Assembly: GCA_023415545.1 (NCBI GenBank)
Contig: JAEZKJ010000109.1
Span: forward strand, 1-5,269
DNA length: 5,269 nt
Source of the DNA: Bacteroidota bacterium
GTDB taxonomy: Bacteria; Bacteroidota; Bacteroidia; Bacteroidales; Bacteroidaceae
Reading direction: 5' to 3'
A program made the translations under genes and the position numbers. Of this stretch, positions 1 through 5,269 are shown piece by piece. How positions within the stretch are numbered: the stretch's first letter is position 1; every line of letters starts with the position of its first letter. The notes beneath the pieces were generated by a model. That model had not been told where the DNA came from. It saw only the letters and a program-made list of their open reading frames with translations, and ran no database searches.

Positions 1-20
1 ACTTCTAATCCTTTTTGTTG

Positions 21-92
21 AGGTTCCTGGCGGATTCGAACCGCCGTACACGGTTTTGCAGACCGCTGACTAAGCCACTCATCCAAGGAACC
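21..92 (-). tRNA. tRNA-Cys, anticodon GCA
   Basis: Read on the minus strand, the sequence folds into a complete 72-nt cloverleaf. The acceptor stem GGTTCCT pairs with AGGAACC, and the T arm GGCGG/CCGCC carries the loop TTCGAAT. The anticodon stem GCGGT/ACCGT (first pair G-T) carries the loop CTGCAAA, so the anticodon is GCA and the tRNA reads UGC/UGU cysteine codons. The discriminator base is U73, the identity base expected for tRNA-Cys, which supports the assignment independently. The 3' end is followed by CAA rather than CCA, so CCA must be added by nucleotidyltransferase, as is common in Bacteroidota. It could be the first gene of a longer tRNA transcript running off the left edge; only 20 bases remain there. 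Confidence 0.97.
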
Positions 93-129
93 CTTTCCTT
101 TTTGCTATCGTTGTTTCTCGATTGCGGTG

Positions 130-160
130 CAAATATAGTACGTTTTTTTTAATATTCAAA
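130..160 (-). promoter_or_regulatory. Bacteroidetes-type promoter of the tRNA-Cys gene
   Basis: On the minus strand a TTTG box (157-160) is followed after 19 nt by TATATTTG (130-137). This matches the Bacteroidetes primary-sigma consensus TTTG-N19-TAnnTTTG exactly. Transcription would start near 122-126, leaving about 30 nt of leader before the mature tRNA 5' end at 92. The sequence match is direct; promoter activity is inferred. Confidence 0.8.
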
Positions 161-311
161 TTTAAAATTCCTTTTCAGGATAATAACTATTAATTTATTT
201 TCTCTCTTTTATCTCAATTTTAGTTATTACATGAATCATAAAACCTTTATTATCAGCACATCGTAATTATAGTTTAATCATTAATCAAGTCGTAGTTTAA
301 ACATATAACAT

Positions 312-1430
312 TTATAGGTTTTTAGCCGTTTTAAACAGCTTTTTATACCCTTCCGACCACTCTTTCTTTATTAGAATATCCATGAAATTAAGATCGTGAT
401 CATGATCTTCAAAAATATGTATAGTCAAATTACTTTTATTACATAGGTCAAAACGTTTTTGAATATCATAAACACCTTCTACAGGTACGTTTGCATCATT
501 TGTTCCATGAAATATATTTATAGGTATATCCAGTCTTAATAGTCTGGACTTATTCGCTTCAAGTTCATAATGGGTAGTGAACCATTGAGGAGTGACATTA
601 AAATATTTTGTTCTTATCCACATCCAATCATTCGCTTTTACCCTCTTCAATAGTTCGGTATGAAAAGGAGCACGAAGCATTTTAATATCTTTTGCATCAA
701 TCACACTATCTTTATTTACATCAAAAGTGTCAAACACGACATCATTGAAATAAACTTTTCGATATTTAGAAATCTTTTCATCTTTATCCTCATACTCTGC
801 TCTACTAATTGCCAAATCACCATTCTTATCAAATTTTTGATTTAGACTCATCATTGTGCTACTTCCCTCATTTTGCCATTGAATTATGTCATACATATTT
901 TCATTGGCATAACCATGTAAAAGGAGTGCATCGACTCTTACTTTATTTCTTTCGGCTATCAAAGGTGCAATGATTGTTCCCTCGCTTATACCATATAATA
1001 TAACTTTACAGTTTTTAAAACGTTTATCTTTTAATACAGATTTAATCATACACTCTACATCTTTAGCCTCCTGTAAAGGTGTATATTTTGAGTATTTTAA
1101 AGAATCTACATCTGTATAAAATGGTGGAGTATTTCCATCGGTACATCCTCTACGGTTGTAAGTAAATAGTGCTAAACCTTCATCAATGAAGCCTTTAGCA
1201 ACTTCATCATAATAGTTGAAATTTGCTCTTTTTGTAAGATAAGTATTCGGCCCGGTGCCATGTATACAGAATATTATCCTATCTATCTTGACATTTGAAG
1301 TATCAGGAAGAGCAAGTCGTGCAGAGATTTTAACTCCATCATTTAATTTTATTGTTTTAATCTCCGACTTAAATGAGTAAACATTTAGAACAGATATTAT
1401 TGCAATAAGAGATAGCGCAATACGTTTCAT
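312..1430 (-). CDS. Exported alpha/beta hydrolase with paired EF-hand-type calcium loops in the cap
   Basis: Predicted secreted or periplasmic serine hydrolase of the alpha/beta-hydrolase fold (acyl-peptidase/esterase-like); the substrate is unknown. I start it at the ATG at 1428-1430 (372 aa) because that gives a clean signal peptide: MKR, then a hydrophobic run to about residue 17, with possible cleavage after VYS. An in-frame ATG at 1457 would add nine residues (MYYILINKS) that spoil this. Numbering from 1430: oxyanion-type HGTG at 57-60, nucleophile elbow GISEG with Ser149, acid Asp312 in HGTNDANVP, and His343 or His345 in EDHDHD. Between the core strand LLLHGYA (about 169-175) and the Asp-bearing strand lies an insertion with two EF-hand-like 12-residue loops, 201-212 (DKNGDLAISRAE) and 237-248 (DVNKDSVIDAKD). 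The second ends in Asp instead of the usual Glu. The gene stands alone, divergent from uxaA. The fold and triad are well supported; calcium binding is inferred from the motif and specificity is not known. Confidence 0.88.
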   Translation of the reverse strand: MKRIALSLIAIISVLNVYSFKSEIKTIKLNDGVKISARLALPDTSNVKIDRIIFCIHGTGPNTYLTKRANFNYYDEVAKGFIDEGLALFTYNRRGCTDGNTPPFYTDVDSLKYSKYTPLQEAKDVECMIKSVLKDKRFKNCKVILYGISEGTIIAPLIAERNKVRVDALLLHGYANENMYDIIQWQNEGSSTMMSLNQKFDKNGDLAISRAEYEDKDEKISKYRKVYFNDVVFDTFDVNKDSVIDAKDIKMLRAPFHTELLKRVKANDWMWIRTKYFNVTPQWFTTHYELEANKSRLLRLDIPINIFHGTNDANVPVEGVYDIQKRFDLCNKSNLTIHIFEDHDHDLNFMDILIKKEWSEGYKKLFKTAKNL

Positions 1431-1454
1431 AGATTTATTTATTAATATGTAATA

Positions 1455-1462
1455 CAATTATA
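1455..1462 (-). promoter_or_regulatory. Weak candidate -7 element for the hydrolase gene
   Basis: On the minus strand TATAATTG matches TAnnTTTG at all but one base, about 25 nt upstream of the ATG at 1430. I find no convincing TTTG box about 19-21 nt further upstream. If it is real, transcription would begin downstream of the alternative ATG at 1457, which would favour the shorter start. In this AT-rich stretch a chance match is quite possible. Confidence 0.25.
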
Positions 1463-1532
1463 CATATATAGACGAATAAAAACATCTCTTTATTACATTT
1501 TTATAAAAAATATTTCTGACTATTTATAACAG

Positions 1533-1568
1533 GGGAAATGAGGTTATACAAAAAAATAACTGTTTCCC
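1533..1568. repeat. Two-tier imperfect inverted repeat in the divergent intergenic region
   Basis: GGGAAA (1533-1538) is complementary to TTTCCC (1563-1568). Inside it GTTAT (1543-1547) is complementary to ATAAC (1556-1560), enclosing an A-rich 8-nt loop; the unpaired bulges are 4 and 2 nt. It lies about 100 bases upstream of the hydrolase start and about 180 bases upstream of uxaA. It may be a protein-binding site or merely incidental structure; no adjacent gene end makes it a terminator. Confidence 0.3.
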
Positions 1569-1662
1569 GTAAAATCATTGACCTAAGTTTAGCCTTTTAA
1601 AAAATTACATTGAACATATCCTTTTAATTATATGAATATCATAAACCATTAACAACGTAATC

Positions 1663-1674
1663 GTGTTCGTACAC
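1663..1674. promoter_or_regulatory. Candidate operator palindrome upstream of uxaA
   Basis: GTGTTCGTACAC is a 12-base palindrome centred on CG, symmetric at 10 of 12 positions. Its form resembles operators of LacI-family sugar regulators, which often have a central CG. It lies about 18 bases before the TATG of the putative uxaA -33 region, about 55-60 bases upstream of the predicted transcript start. From there it could serve an activator, or a repressor acting from upstream. The palindrome is seen directly; which protein binds is inference, since no regulator gene is in the window. Confidence 0.4.
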
Positions 1675-1691
1675 AAAAGTCATATTTAATA

Positions 1692-1721
1692 TATGAAAAC
1701 AAAAAAGAAGTATTATATTTG
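1692..1721 (+). promoter_or_regulatory. Bacteroidetes-type promoter of uxaA-uxaB
   Basis: TATATTTG (1714-1721) matches the TAnnTTTG -7 consensus perfectly, and TATG (1692-1695), 18 nt upstream, fits the TTTG -33 box at three of four bases. The predicted start near 1725-1728 gives a short leader of about 20-25 nt before the uxaA ATG. The leader has no strong Shine-Dalgarno sequence (only AGAGAG at 1731-1736), which is usual for this phylum. Confidence 0.7.
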
Positions 1722-1748
1722 TTGTGAAACAGAGAGAATTACATTACT

Positions 1749-3239
1749 ATGGAAACAAAATATATCAAAATCAATAAAGATGATAATGTGGCTGTAGCCA
1801 TATCCCCTCTTAAAGCAGGAGATGAAATTATTATCGATAACCAGACTATTACGTTAGTTGACGACATTCCGGCTGGTCATAAGGTGACACTTAAAGATAT
1901 GTCCGAAGGTGAAAATGTGGTAAAATATGGATATCCTATCGGCCATACTTTATGTGAAGTTAAAAAAGGATCGTGGATAAGTGAAAAAGAGATAAAGACA
2001 AATCTTGCAGGACTTCTTGATTACACATATTCCCCTACAAAAGTTGAACTTGATATTCCAAAAGAGAATCTCTGTTTTAAAGGATACAGAAGAAAAAATG
2101 GTGATGTAGGAATTCGTAACGAGGTATGGATCGTACCTACTGTGGGTTGCGTAAATGGTGTTGTCAATCAACTTGCCGATGCGCTTAAACAGGAGACAAA
2201 TTGTGAAGGTGTTGATGCCATAGTAGCTTATCCTCACAACTACGGATGCTCACAACTTGGCGAGGACCACGAAAATACAAAGAAGATACTTCGTGACATG
2301 GTTCTTCATCCAAATGCCGGAGCAGTTTTAGTTGTTGGACTTGGATGTGAGAACAATCAACCGGATATATTCAAAGAGTTTATTGGTGATTACGACCCGG
2401 ACAGAATCAAGTTCATGGTAACACAGAAAGTTGGAGATGAATTTGAAGAGGGTATGAAATTACTACGTGAACTTTATAATAAAGCTAAAGAGGATGTTCG
2501 AGTAGATGTTCCTCTTTCGGAGTTACGTGTAGGATTAAAATGTGGTGGCTCCGATGGTTTTTCAGGAATTACAGCCAACCCACTATTAGGACTATTCTCT
2601 GATTTTTTAGTTGCCCAAGGTGGTACATCTGTACTTACAGAAGTTCCTGAAATGTTTGGAGCAGAGACAATATTAATGAACAGATGCGAGAATAGTGAAC
2701 TTTTCAATCAAACAGTAAAATTAATAAACGACTTCAAATCATATTTCATTTCACATGGAGAGCCTGTTGGTGAAAATCCGTCTCCAGGGAACAAAGCCGG
2801 TGGCATCTCTACACTTGAAGAAAAAGCTTTAGGGTGCACTCAAAAATGTGGTAAAAGTTATGTAAAAGGAGTTATGGATTATGGAGATAGACTACAGGTG
2901 AAAGGTCTCAACCTCCTCTCCGCTCCCGGTAATGACCTTGTTGCATCAACTGCTCTTGCATCTTGTGGATGCCATATAGTACTCTTTACTACAGGTAGAG
3001 GAACACCATTTGGAACTTTCGTTCCTACTATGAAAATATCTACCAACTCTGCTCTTGCAGCCAACAAACCAGGATGGATTGATTTCAATGCAGGTGTGAT
3101 AGTTGAAAACGAAACAATGGAAGATTGTTGCAAACGCTTTGTTGATTATATCATAAAGGTGGCGAGTGGAGAGAGAGTAAACAATGAAAAGAAGGGATAC
3201 CGTGAAATAGCAATATTCAAGAACGGAGTAACACTTTAA
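1749..3239 (+). CDS. uxaA: Altronate dehydratase (altronate hydrolase)
   Basis: UxaA dehydrates D-altronate to 2-keto-3-deoxy-D-gluconate in the cytoplasm, a step of D-galacturonate catabolism; the family is metal-dependent. At 496 aa it has nearly the length of the E. coli enzyme, and from memory the two align end to end. Residues 1 to about 90 form the SAF domain, with PAGHKVTL (41-48) and VKYGYPIG (58-65). The catalytic region follows, with YRRKNGDVGIRNE (113-125), PTVGCVNG (130-137), YGCSQLGEDH (165-174), LGCENNQ (198-204) and CGGSDGFSGITANP (265-278). Further on are TEVPEMFGAE (297-306), NPSPGNKAGGI (343-353), LGCTQKCG (361-368), the glycine-rich GRGTPFGTFVPT (416-427) and the terminal REIAIFKNGVTL. 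It is intact and is followed after 32 bases by uxaB, as one transcript. I prefer UxaA to its paralogue galactarate dehydratase because of the match and the uxaB neighbour. Confidence 0.97.
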   Translation: METKYIKINKDDNVAVAISPLKAGDEIIIDNQTITLVDDIPAGHKVTLKDMSEGENVVKYGYPIGHTLCEVKKGSWISEKEIKTNLAGLLDYTYSPTKVELDIPKENLCFKGYRRKNGDVGIRNEVWIVPTVGCVNGVVNQLADALKQETNCEGVDAIVAYPHNYGCSQLGEDHENTKKILRDMVLHPNAGAVLVVGLGCENNQPDIFKEFIGDYDPDRIKFMVTQKVGDEFEEGMKLLRELYNKAKEDVRVDVPLSELRVGLKCGGSDGFSGITANPLLGLFSDFLVAQGGTSVLTEVPEMFGAETILMNRCENSELFNQTVKLINDFKSYFISHGEPVGENPSPGNKAGGISTLEEKALGCTQKCGKSYVKGVMDYGDRLQVKGLNLLSAPGNDLVASTALASCGCHIVLFTTGRGTPFGTFVPTMKISTNSALAANKPGWIDFNAGVIVENETMEDCCKRFVDYIIKVASGERVNNEKKGYREIAIFKNGVTL

Positions 3240-3271
3240 TCGATTAAGATAATAACATAAATATAATAAAT

Positions 3272-4711
3272 ATGAAACCACTAAACAAAGAGACAGCAAA
3301 TAAAACAGCACGTCCTGAAAGAATTATCCAATTTGGAGAAGGAAACTTTTTAAGAGCATTCATCGACTGGATTATCTACAACATGAATGATAAAACAGAC
3401 TTCAACAGCAGTGTTGTTGTAGTTCAGCCTATCGAGAAAGGTATGATCGATATGCTTAATGAACAGGATGATTTGTATCATGTTAACCTTCAAGGTTTGG
3501 ATAAAGGAGAAGTGGTTAACAGCCTTACAATGATCGATGTAATTAGTCGTGCTCTTAATCCATACTCTCAAAACGATGAGTTTATGAAACTTGCCGAACA
3601 GCCTGAGATGAGATTCGTAATTTCAAATACTACTGAGGCAGGTATAAATTTCGATCCTACATGCAAACTTGAAGATAAACCTGCATCGTCATATCCCGGA
3701 AAACTTACTCAGCTACTTTATCACCGTTTCAAGACATTTAATGGTGATATGAGCAAAGGTCTTATAATTTTCCCATGCGAGCTTATCTTCCTAAATGGTC
3801 ATAAATTAAAAGAGACAATTTATCAATATATCGAACTTTGGAATCTTGGTGAAGATTTTAAGAAATGGTTTGAAGAGGCTTGTGGAGTTTACGCAACACT
3901 TGTTGACCGTATCGTTCCAGGTTTCCCAAGAAAAGATATCGACTCTATCAAAGAGAAGATTCAATATAATGATAACATGGTTGTTCAGGCCGAGATATTC
4001 CACTTATGGGTTATTGAAGCTCCTGAATCGGTAGCAGCTGAATTCCCTGCTGACAAAGCCGGTTTGAATGTACTTTTCGTTCCATCTGAGGAACCTTATC
4101 ATGAAAGAAAAGTTACACTACTTAATGGCCCTCATACAGTTTTATCACCTGTTGCATTCCTTAGTGGCGTAAATATTGTACGCGATGCATGCCAACATCC
4201 TGTTATTGGTAAATATATTGATAAGGTAATGTTTGGCGAACTTATGGAGACATTGAACCTTCCTAAAGATGAGCTTCAACAATTTGCAAAAGATGTTCTT
4301 GAAAGATTCAACAATCCATTCGTTGATCATCAGGTAACATCAATTATGCTTAACTCATTCCCTAAATATCAAACTCGTGATTTACCGGGATTGAAAACAT
4401 ATTTAGAGCGCAAAGGCGAACTTCCTAAAGGACTTGTTCTTGGACTTGCAGCAATCATAACATATTATAAAGGAGGAAAACGTGCTGATGGTGTTGAGAT
4501 TGTTCCTAATGATGCTCCAGAAATTATGAATTTACTTACAGAGCTTTGGGCAACAGGAGATACATCGAAAGTTGCAGAAGGAGTACTTGCAGCAGAATCA
4601 ATTTGGGGAGAGAATCTTAACAATATCCCAGGATTGACAGCTGCTATAAAAGCTAATCTTGATTCAATCGAAAAGATTGGTATGCTCGAAACAGTGAAAT
4701 CCGTTTTATAA
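3272..4711 (+). CDS. uxaB: Tagaturonate reductase (altronate oxidoreductase)
   Basis: UxaB is the NAD-dependent enzyme that interconverts D-tagaturonate and D-altronate, supplying the substrate of UxaA. It belongs to the polyol-specific long-chain (mannitol) dehydrogenase family; at 479 aa it is close to the E. coli protein (about 483). The N-terminal Rossmann domain opens with RIIQFGEGNFLRAFIDW (17-33), whose GxGxFxR is the family nucleotide-binding signature. SNTTEAGI (118-125) and FPCELIFLNG (167-176) follow. The C-terminal domain holds KVTLLNGPH (280-288), so Lys280, Asn285 and His288 reproduce the K-x4-N-x2-H catalytic set known from mannitol dehydrogenase. The tagaturonate reductase call over fructuronate reductase (UxuB) or mannitol dehydrogenase rests on overall resemblance to UxaB and adjacency to uxaA. 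No promoter or Shine-Dalgarno is evident in the 32-base gap, so it is probably read from the uxaA promoter. Confidence 0.96.
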   Translation: MKPLNKETANKTARPERIIQFGEGNFLRAFIDWIIYNMNDKTDFNSSVVVVQPIEKGMIDMLNEQDDLYHVNLQGLDKGEVVNSLTMIDVISRALNPYSQNDEFMKLAEQPEMRFVISNTTEAGINFDPTCKLEDKPASSYPGKLTQLLYHRFKTFNGDMSKGLIIFPCELIFLNGHKLKETIYQYIELWNLGEDFKKWFEEACGVYATLVDRIVPGFPRKDIDSIKEKIQYNDNMVVQAEIFHLWVIEAPESVAAEFPADKAGLNVLFVPSEEPYHERKVTLLNGPHTVLSPVAFLSGVNIVRDACQHPVIGKYIDKVMFGELMETLNLPKDELQQFAKDVLERFNNPFVDHQVTSIMLNSFPKYQTRDLPGLKTYLERKGELPKGLVLGLAAIITYYKGGKRADGVEIVPNDAPEIMNLLTELWATGDTSKVAEGVLAAESIWGENLNNIPGLTAAIKANLDSIEKIGMLETVKSVL

Positions 4712-4715
4712 TATA

Positions 4716-4752
4716 AAATATATTGGACTATTGCGTGAGCAATATTATATTT
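4716..4752 (+). repeat. AT-rich bulged hairpin just after uxaB
   Basis: TATTGC (4729-4734) and GCAATA (4739-4744) form a 6-bp stem around a GTGA tetraloop. Outside it AAATATA (4716-4722) pairs with TATATTT (4746-4752), leaving TTGGAC bulged on one side. It begins four bases after the uxaB stop codon and precedes the stronger terminator hairpin. It may protect the mRNA 3' end or assist termination; the role is inferred. Confidence 0.4.
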
Positions 4753-4762
4753 AGGTTAAGAG

Positions 4763-4796
4763 AAGGCTGGATCAAAACAAATTTTGACCCAGCCTT
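4763..4796 (+). terminator. Terminator hairpin between convergent uxaB and small-gene unit, possibly bidirectional
   Basis: AAGGCTGG (4763-4770) pairs with CCAGCCTT (4789-4796). After one A/C mismatch, TCAAAA pairs with TTTTGA around a CAAA loop: 14 pairs in all. On the plus strand it is followed by an AT-rich run (attatattaaatt) in place of a pure U-tract, and it lies about 50 bases after the uxaB stop. On the minus strand it lies 24 bases after the stop of the 75-residue gene, but is followed by the weaker CTCTTAACC. Termination of uxaB is the better supported role. Confidence 0.75.
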
Positions 4797-4820
4797 ATTA
4801 TATTAAATTACGATAATAAA

Positions 4821-5048
4821 CTATTTAGAATTCATCTCTTCTTCTAACTCTTCATAAAGAGCTACAGGTCCCAAGTGCCACATTTTAGTACTTTCAATCT
4901 GAAGTCTTTTATATAATTTTGAAGAATATACTCTTTGAATAGCCTCTACAACACTGATTCCTTTATCTTCAGCAAGCATACCTGCCAACCAACTTATTTT
5001 AGATGGCAAAATAAGATATAAATTATCTTGTGTTATCTCTGTCATCAT
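4821..5048 (-). CDS. Uncharacterised 75-residue protein downstream of a DUF3791-type gene
   Basis: This is a small, soluble-looking protein with no signal peptide or membrane segment and no cysteine. It is rich in predicted helix and its C-terminal end is acidic (EELEEEMNSK). Two conserved-looking blocks stand out: LPSKISWLAGMLAEDKGIS (14-32) and KMWHLGPVALYEEL (55-68). I recall similar small proteins beside DUF3791 and DUF3990 genes in gut Bacteroidota and Firmicutes, but know of no assigned function. The start at 5048 is fixed by a good GAGGAG Shine-Dalgarno 8 nt upstream; a second ATG follows immediately. The gene lies 67 bases after the stop of the DUF3791-type gene on the same strand with no clear promoter between them, so the two are probably co-transcribed. 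It is certainly a plausible gene; a role in a toxin-antitoxin-like or accessory module is only a hypothesis. Confidence 0.82.
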   Translation of the reverse strand: MMTEITQDNLYLILPSKISWLAGMLAEDKGISVVEAIQRVYSSKLYKRLQIESTKMWHLGPVALYEELEEEMNSK

Positions 5049-5056
5049 AATCTTAT

Positions 5057-5062
5057 CTCCTC
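5057..5062 (-). promoter_or_regulatory. Strong Shine-Dalgarno of the 75-residue gene
   Basis: GAGGAG on the minus strand ends 8 nt before the ATG at 5048. It is notable because the window's other start codons lack such a site, and it decides for the first of two tandem ATG codons. Confidence 0.7.
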
Positions 5063-5115
5063 AGCTTTTATGAACTTAATATATTGCAATGACTTATTAA
5101 TATGAAAATAGAGTA

Positions 5116-5269
5116 TCATATAATTACTGATTTTCTTTTTTCAATAAATTCATCAATATCCTCAATAATCCATTGTTTGCTTTGAGTATGAAGTATCTCA
5201 AAATTTTCATTTAAATAATCAAGTATACCATATTGAGCAAAAACTTGTGTAACTTCTGCTCCATCTAAC
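5116..5269 (-). CDS. DUF3791-type small protein, C-terminal part (cut by window edge)
   Basis: The reading frame is open from the right edge (first full codon at 5268) to a TGA at 5116-5118, giving the last 50 residues. The visible segment includes LDGAEVTQVFAQYGILDYL, then ILHTQSKQWIIEDIDEFIEKRK. The pattern of LDY, a conserved LHT, an aromatic-I-x-E/D-DID and a closing F/Y-I is what I know of the DUF3791 family (usually about 60-80 aa), so only about 15-25 N-terminal residues should be missing. Function is unknown; members often sit next to DUF3990 genes, some of which look like ADP-ribosyltransferase-fold proteins. No DUF3990 gene is visible here; if present it must lie beyond the right edge. 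The frame is certain and the family call rests on motif recall. Confidence 0.75.
   Translation of the reverse strand, partial: LDGAEVTQVFAQYGILDYLNENFEILHTQSKQWIIEDIDEFIEKRKSVII

Noticed and set aside
1..92. The tRNA-Cys gene as an attachment site of an integrated element
   Set aside because: The 20 bases visible beyond the tRNA 3' end show no integrase or duplicated tRNA end, and I see no second copy of the tRNA 3' end elsewhere in the window.
270..300. Direct repeat TAGTTTAA (270-277 and 293-300) between the tRNA and the hydrolase gene
   Set aside because: Eight AT-rich bases repeated once, in very AT-rich sequence, are expected by chance; there is no further extension or third copy.
390..409. 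Near-perfect 20-base palindrome containing three GATC sites
   Set aside because: It lies inside the hydrolase gene and is explained by the alternating codons for the Glu-Asp-His-Asp-His-Asp-Leu motif that holds the likely catalytic histidine.
660..845. Plus-strand open frame of 61 codons inside the hydrolase gene
   Set aside because: It is antisense to the EF-hand insertion of the hydrolase; its Ile/Phe-rich translation is what AT-rich reverse-strand sequence gives by chance.
2474..2707. Minus-strand open frame of 77 codons inside uxaA
   Set aside because: It is fully antisense to conserved UxaA catalytic motifs, with low-complexity Ser/Pro/Thr composition typical of a shadow frame.
2946..3311. 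Minus-strand open frame of 121 codons across the uxaA 3' end and uxaB start
   Set aside because: It is antisense to two unmistakable enzyme genes and its translation shows no recognisable domain or credible start signal; it is a shadow of uxaA coding sequence.

Overview
The window looks like a chromosomal segment from an AT-rich member of the Bacteroidota, probably a Bacteroidales of gut or similar habitat. Three things point there. Promoter-like elements fit the Bacteroidetes consensus (TTTG, about 19 nt, then TAnnTTTG). Most genes lack a Shine-Dalgarno sequence. The tRNA gene does not encode CCA. The genus cannot be fixed from the sequence alone.

Layout, left to right. (1) A tRNA-Cys(GCA) gene on the minus strand, with a near-ideal Bacteroidetes promoter. 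(2) About 150 AT-rich bases (161-311) in which I see no gene, clear terminator or other structure. (3) A minus-strand gene for an exported alpha/beta hydrolase that carries two EF-hand-type calcium-binding loops in its cap insertion. (4) A 300-base divergent intergenic region with an imperfect inverted repeat, a palindrome resembling an operator, and the promoter of the next operon. (5) The plus-strand pair uxaA-uxaB (altronate dehydratase and tagaturonate reductase), 32 bases apart and very probably one transcript. (6) A convergent intergenic region with a strong hairpin that can serve as terminator for uxaB and perhaps for the opposing genes. (7) A minus-strand pair of very small genes: the C-terminal part of a DUF3791-type protein, cut by the right window edge, followed by an uncharacterised 75-residue protein.

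How the genes work together: UxaB reduces D-tagaturonate to D-altronate with NADH, and UxaA dehydrates D-altronate to 2-keto-3-deoxy-D-gluconate. These are the central steps of galacturonate (pectin) catabolism. The isomerase UxaC, KDG kinase, KDPG aldolase and regulator are not in the window. The hydrolase is divergently transcribed and nothing in the sequence ties it to this pathway. The small-protein pair at the right edge is the least understood part and the best candidate for an undescribed system. Its upstream portion lies outside the window, so its full gene content cannot be judged here.
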